Shown: piece after piece, positions 6,561 through 8,842 of the stretch
How positions within the stretch are numbered: position 1 is the first letter of the stretch
How the letters are laid out: each line of letters opens with the position of its first letter
Assembly: GCA_001919995.1 (NCBI GenBank)
Contig: MNIY01000017.1
Location: 1-8,842 of the forward strand
Source of the DNA: Ktedonobacter sp. 13_1_20CM_4_53_11
GTDB taxonomy: Bacteria > Chloroflexota > Ktedonobacteria > Ktedonobacterales > Ktedonobacteraceae
Direction of reading: 5' to 3'
Length of the DNA stretch: 8,842 bases
The notes under the pieces: generated by a model
The model's database searches: none
Seen by the model: the letters and a program-made list of their open reading frames with translations, nothing else
Told to the model about the DNA's origin: nothing
Made by a program: the position numbers and the translations under genes

Positions 6561-8150
6561 AATGGAAGGATGATACCTACGTCCGGTGACTTGAGCATGT
6601 CTGATAAAAGTCGCCCCAAGGCGAGCAATATTGATCGAAGCAGCGTAATCCCTTGAGCCATTCCACTGACAGTCTGGGTTCGAGCAGACGAGCCAGGCTC
6701 CCCAGTTTTCCACCTTGTCCACATGGGCGGGCGAGCGATAGGTGTTAGCAGGACTCCCGCAGCGAGGACAGGTATGGGAGGTCTTGCGTGGTTGCTGCCA
6801 TTCGAGACGGATACCCGCGAGATGGCACTTGTAGCGAAGCACGCGCCACAGCTCGCCCCGCACCTGAGCATTGTTGCGCCAGTTGCGCCAGCGCCCTTTC
6901 GCATCACGCCCTCGCCCAGTAGACTTCATCGACTTGAGCGACTCGCCAGCCATCAGGTCACAGCCAAAGGCGGTGGCGAGCACGAGCAGGACATTGGCCG
7001 CCAAATGCGCCAGATCCTGATTCCTAGCCTCATATTTGCCCCAGCATCGAGCGATCTCCCGGCGGAGCACCACAAGCTGCTGGACCGAAGGCTTCCGCCG
7101 TGGATCATCCACAGGAAAGCGATCCCGTTGCTTTTCCAGCCGGGCCACTTTCGCTTTGAGCTGGTCGATTTGTCGTCGCGTCCGAGCCTGTGTGCCATCA
7201 AAGGGGCCAGCGTCCAGAAAGAATGGCCGCCCCACCTGGTGCCCATCCAGATCAACGATGCTGGCCGTCAAAAACTGCCTCACACCCCAATCAAAGCCGA
7301 GGACCGTCTGCATCTCGGACCACAGAGCCTGCTGCTCCACCGGAACCTCGACGATGAAATCGAGCACGGCATAGCGAGTAGCATCTGGCTCGATGATTTC
7401 TCGCAGGCTGGGAGAAAGCCATTTCCCTGCTTGGATGCGGGCCACCACCACCTCCGGCAGCGCCATCTGGACCGTTTTCTCTCGCCAGTTCCGTCCCCAG
7501 GTTCCCGACTCGTCGGGCGTACGCAAGGCCAGAGTAAGCTGCTTCTGATCAAGATCGAGAGCTAACCGATACGTCTGCCCCATCGTCGGACCGTCATCGC
7601 CTGCATAGGGCAAGATTCCTGCTTTGAGCACGGGGACTGGCTGCATTTCTTCGTAGGTATCGGGGAAGCATCCGTTGGCCAAATAGAAATTGCAGCTTTG
7701 TTCGATCAGACTTTGCAGTTCGACGGCGTTGCCTGCGTCCGTCTGGGCATCACGCAGATGCGTCAGGGCTTCTCGAATGGCTTTCCGATTTTTGCCCCCG
7801 CGCTTGTTCTCACTTTTCGGAATGATCATGCCCTGTTCAAGAAGGGGAAGAATGAGCAGAAACTGTTTTTTGCGCTCGACTTGCCCGCGCAGAATGCGAC
7901 CAGCCTGCTCGGCTTCGCAGCGCCATTGGCGATGTCCGTGAACGACTGGCGGCGCGATCATCTCTTCCACCTGCTTGTAGGCATAGGCATTCGTGCGGGT
8001 GACAAATTCATCAAGCCGATCCCACAGAGAAGCGATCACGGTATTGATCACCTCTCGCGAGACATCCAGTAAGCGGAGTGCATCGGCCTGCGCTTCATCG
8101 GGCAGACGAAGCGGATAGCTCAGGGATTGTTGAGAACGCGCTGTGCGCAC
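6381..8150 (-). CDS. tnpB: RNA-guided nuclease TnpB, long IS607-type
   Basis: TnpB is the transposon-encoded RNA-guided DNA endonuclease ancestral to Cas12; it helps the element persist by cutting donor sites. The RuvC-like triad looks complete: D287 in VLGFDWGVRQF, E403 in CDLMAGESLKSMKS, and D501 in GSRDYAASINIAR. The zinc ribbon CPRC (461-464) with CSNPDC (489-494) lies between RuvC II and III as usual. At 589 residues it is well above the common 350-450. About 285 residues precede RuvC I, and about 88 follow the last Asp, with a basic, low-complexity tail that overlaps the likely guide-RNA scaffold. The GTG start at 8150 is backed by a perfect AAGGAG (8164-8159) at 8 nt and lies inside the end of tnpA (31-bp overlap), which suggests translational coupling. 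Activity is inferred from the intact triad. Confidence 0.93.
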   Translation of the reverse strand: MRTARSQQSLSYPLRLPDEAQADALRLLDVSREVINTVIASLWDRLDEFVTRTNAYAYKQVEEMIAPPVVHGHRQWRCEAEQAGRILRGQVERKKQFLLILPLLEQGMIIPKSENKRGGKNRKAIREALTHLRDAQTDAGNAVELQSLIEQSCNFYLANGCFPDTYEEMQPVPVLKAGILPYAGDDGPTMGQTYRLALDLDQKQLTLALRTPDESGTWGRNWREKTVQMALPEVVVARIQAGKWLSPSLREIIEPDATRYAVLDFIVEVPVEQQALWSEMQTVLGFDWGVRQFLTASIVDLDGHQVGRPFFLDAGPFDGTQARTRRQIDQLKAKVARLEKQRDRFPVDDPRRKPSVQQLVVLRREIARCWGKYEARNQDLAHLAANVLLVLATAFGCDLMAGESLKSMKSTGRGRDAKGRWRNWRNNAQVRGELWRVLRYKCHLAGIRLEWQQPRKTSHTCPRCGSPANTYRSPAHVDKVENWGAWLVCSNPDCQWNGSRDYAASINIARLGATFIRHAQVTGRRYHPSIAETAVKAVSYIGAVAVLRLPPPVPRDRLLYAGRIYCNGWRNAVKLRSSYATATMLRLCG

Positions 8151-8746
8151 TTTAACAGCTCCTTGTGCTTGTGTGAACCCATGTCATACAATCGACCAGA
8201 AAAGAAGGCGATAAGGGCGAGCAGATCATCAGTCAGTTCCTGTTCCGCTGTTTTCTCTTCCCCCGGTTCTAAGACCGTGTACGTTACTCCAAAGCTGTCA
8301 AAAAGCACCTGGAGGTATTCTTGTCCGAACCGAGTTAAACGGTCAGCATACGTGACGGCAATTTCTGCCACCTGATCTTCGATCACCAACTTGAGCAACC
8401 GTTGTAAGTGGTGGCGTGAGGCTTTGAGGCCAGAGCCAATGTCCGAGAGGATGAGGGTCGGCTTCCCCGACCGTTCTGCCTTGGCCCAGGCAGAGAGCCG
8501 GGCAAGTTGGGTTTCCAGGTCCTCCTTTTGCCCCTGCCCGCTCACCCGTCCATAGAGCACCAACAGCCGCCCATCAGACTTGCCTACCAGCCGCTCAATT
8601 TCAGATCGCGGCACACGAGCTTCTTGTCCAACCCAGACCGCGTGAATTTTCCCTTGCCTGATCCACTTGCGCACGGTAAACGGGTGCAAACCTAACTCAT
8701 GGGCCGCTTTACTTACCCGCAACAGTTTGGGTTCGTCCTGTTTCAT
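8120..8746 (-). CDS. tnpA: IS607-family serine recombinase TnpA
   Basis: This 208-residue transposase has an N-terminal MerR-type helix-turn-helix (about 8-54: LLRVSKAAHELGLHPFTVRKW, then the wing VPRSEIERL). The serine-resolvase catalytic domain follows, with the nucleophile S69 in YGRVSGQGQKEDLETQ and R67, IGSGLKASRHHLQRLL (about 103-118), and the Arg pair in YADRLTRFG (R136, R139). The order HTH then catalytic domain is the reverse of classical resolvases and typical of IS607. The usual C-terminal motif, which I recall as RLYGxRSxK, reads RLYDMGSHKHK (185-195), with Gly and Arg replaced by Asp and Gly; whether this weakens the protein is unknown. The ATG at 8746 has only a distant AGG upstream; a TTG about 8 codons in would still keep the HTH. 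It heads the element and overlaps tnpB. Confidence 0.93.
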   Translation of the reverse strand: MKQDEPKLLRVSKAAHELGLHPFTVRKWIRQGKIHAVWVGQEARVPRSEIERLVGKSDGRLLVLYGRVSGQGQKEDLETQLARLSAWAKAERSGKPTLILSDIGSGLKASRHHLQRLLKLVIEDQVAEIAVTYADRLTRFGQEYLQVLFDSFGVTYTVLEPGEEKTAEQELTDDLLALIAFFSGRLYDMGSHKHKELLKCAQRVLNNP

Positions 8747-8780
8747 TCAGCCGAAAACCTGCCTATAGATATTTGTAGAT

Positions 8781-8809
8781 AGCATAACATAATTACAGAA
8801 ATTCGGCAA
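8781..8809 (-). promoter_or_regulatory. likely tnpA promoter in the transposon left end
   Basis: On the minus strand TTGCCG (8809-8804) and TATGCT (8786-8781) are 17 bp apart, each matching consensus at 4 of 6 bases. They lie about 35 nt ahead of the tnpA ATG. The -35 box overlaps TTCGGC (8802-8807), which is inverted-repeated as GCCGAA at 8750-8755 near the start codon. The recombinase, whose HTH binds element ends, could therefore repress its own gene. The evidence is consensus-level only. Confidence 0.4.
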
Positions 8810-8829
8810 ATGTTAGTTACCCTTAAACG

Positions 8830-8838
8830 TGCTATAAT
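8830..8838 (+). promoter_or_regulatory. extended -10 promoter facing out of the element
   Basis: TGCTATAAT matches the extended -10 consensus (TGnTATAAT) perfectly on the plus strand, a few bases outside the estimated transposon end. No good -35 is visible 16-18 bp upstream. It points toward DNA beyond the window, so it may be the promoter of the neighbouring gene and an original flank of the insertion. Confidence 0.35.
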
Positions 8839-8842
8839 GAAA

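Larger units (their letters stand above)
6351..8828 (-). mobile_element. IS607-family insertion sequence (tnpA + tnpB), approximate ends
   Basis: The pairing of a MerR-HTH serine recombinase with a TnpB nuclease, overlapping on one strand, is the defining layout of IS607-type elements. Such elements lack long terminal inverted repeats and target-site duplications, so the borders are estimates. Reading inward, both ends carry a GTTT(T)AAG block (6351-6358; 8828-8822) followed by GTAACTA (6367-6373; 8820-8814). A further imperfect 15-bp match, 11 of 15 identical, links 6361-6375 with 8802-8788 read on the minus strand. These are candidate recombinase sites. Both genes have intact frames, so the element may be active. 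A comparison with an empty site in a related genome would fix the ends. Confidence 0.7.

Noticed and set aside
6723..7565. A 280-codon open frame on the plus strand opposite tnpB
   Set aside because: It is antisense to the well-supported tnpB, has no recognisable domain, and looks like a by-product of the GC-rich codon pattern.

Overview
The window looks like chromosomal DNA from a bacterium, not a phage or plasmid core. It is moderately GC-rich and carries housekeeping-type protein families plus one transposon of the IS607 type. The mix of a TldD/PmbA pair, an actinomycete-style 16S rRNA m7G1405 methyltransferase, an MFS_3-like exporter and a long IS607 TnpB would fit a large-genome soil bacterium. 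My best guess is Chloroflexota (Ktedonobacteria-like), but this is an inference from gene content and not a demonstrated placement.

Layout: (1) 1-2467, minus strand: a two-gene operon, tldD (484 codons, HExxxH metalloprotease subunit) followed after 33 nt by a pmbA/tldE-like paralogue that runs off the left edge. (2) 2468-2736: a divergent intergenic region with a 24-bp-stem hairpin (2630-2684) and a good sigma-70-like promoter (2700-2728) placed so close to the next ATG that the mRNA is probably leaderless. (3) 2737-4678, plus strand: a tight pair made of a tRNA-guanine-transglycosylase-family enzyme and a 16S rRNA (guanine1405-N7)-methyltransferase homologue, with the second gene's Shine-Dalgarno overlapping the first gene's stop codon. 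(4) 4690-6099, minus strand: an MFS drug-efflux-like permease, convergent with the methyltransferase and only 11 nt away. (5) 6100-6380: AT-rich intergenic DNA with the probable exporter promoter and the right flank of the transposon. (6) about 6351-8828, minus strand: an IS607-family element with tnpA (serine recombinase) and an unusually long tnpB (589 codons, intact RuvC triad and zinc ribbon), overlapping by 31 bp. The end downstream of tnpB is where an omega (guide) RNA would be expected.

How the parts relate: TldD and PmbA are expected to form one heteromeric protease. The Tgt-like enzyme and the rRNA methyltransferase both modify guanine in RNA (one exchanges the base in tRNA, the other methylates N7 in 16S rRNA) and look co-transcribed. 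The methyltransferase and the neighbouring exporter could both lower antibiotic sensitivity, although they lie on opposite strands. The most interesting material is the Tgt-like/methyltransferase pair with its altered substrate-loop sequence, the strong intergenic hairpin, and the long TnpB with its candidate guide RNA. I see no tRNA, rRNA, CRISPR array or phage gene.
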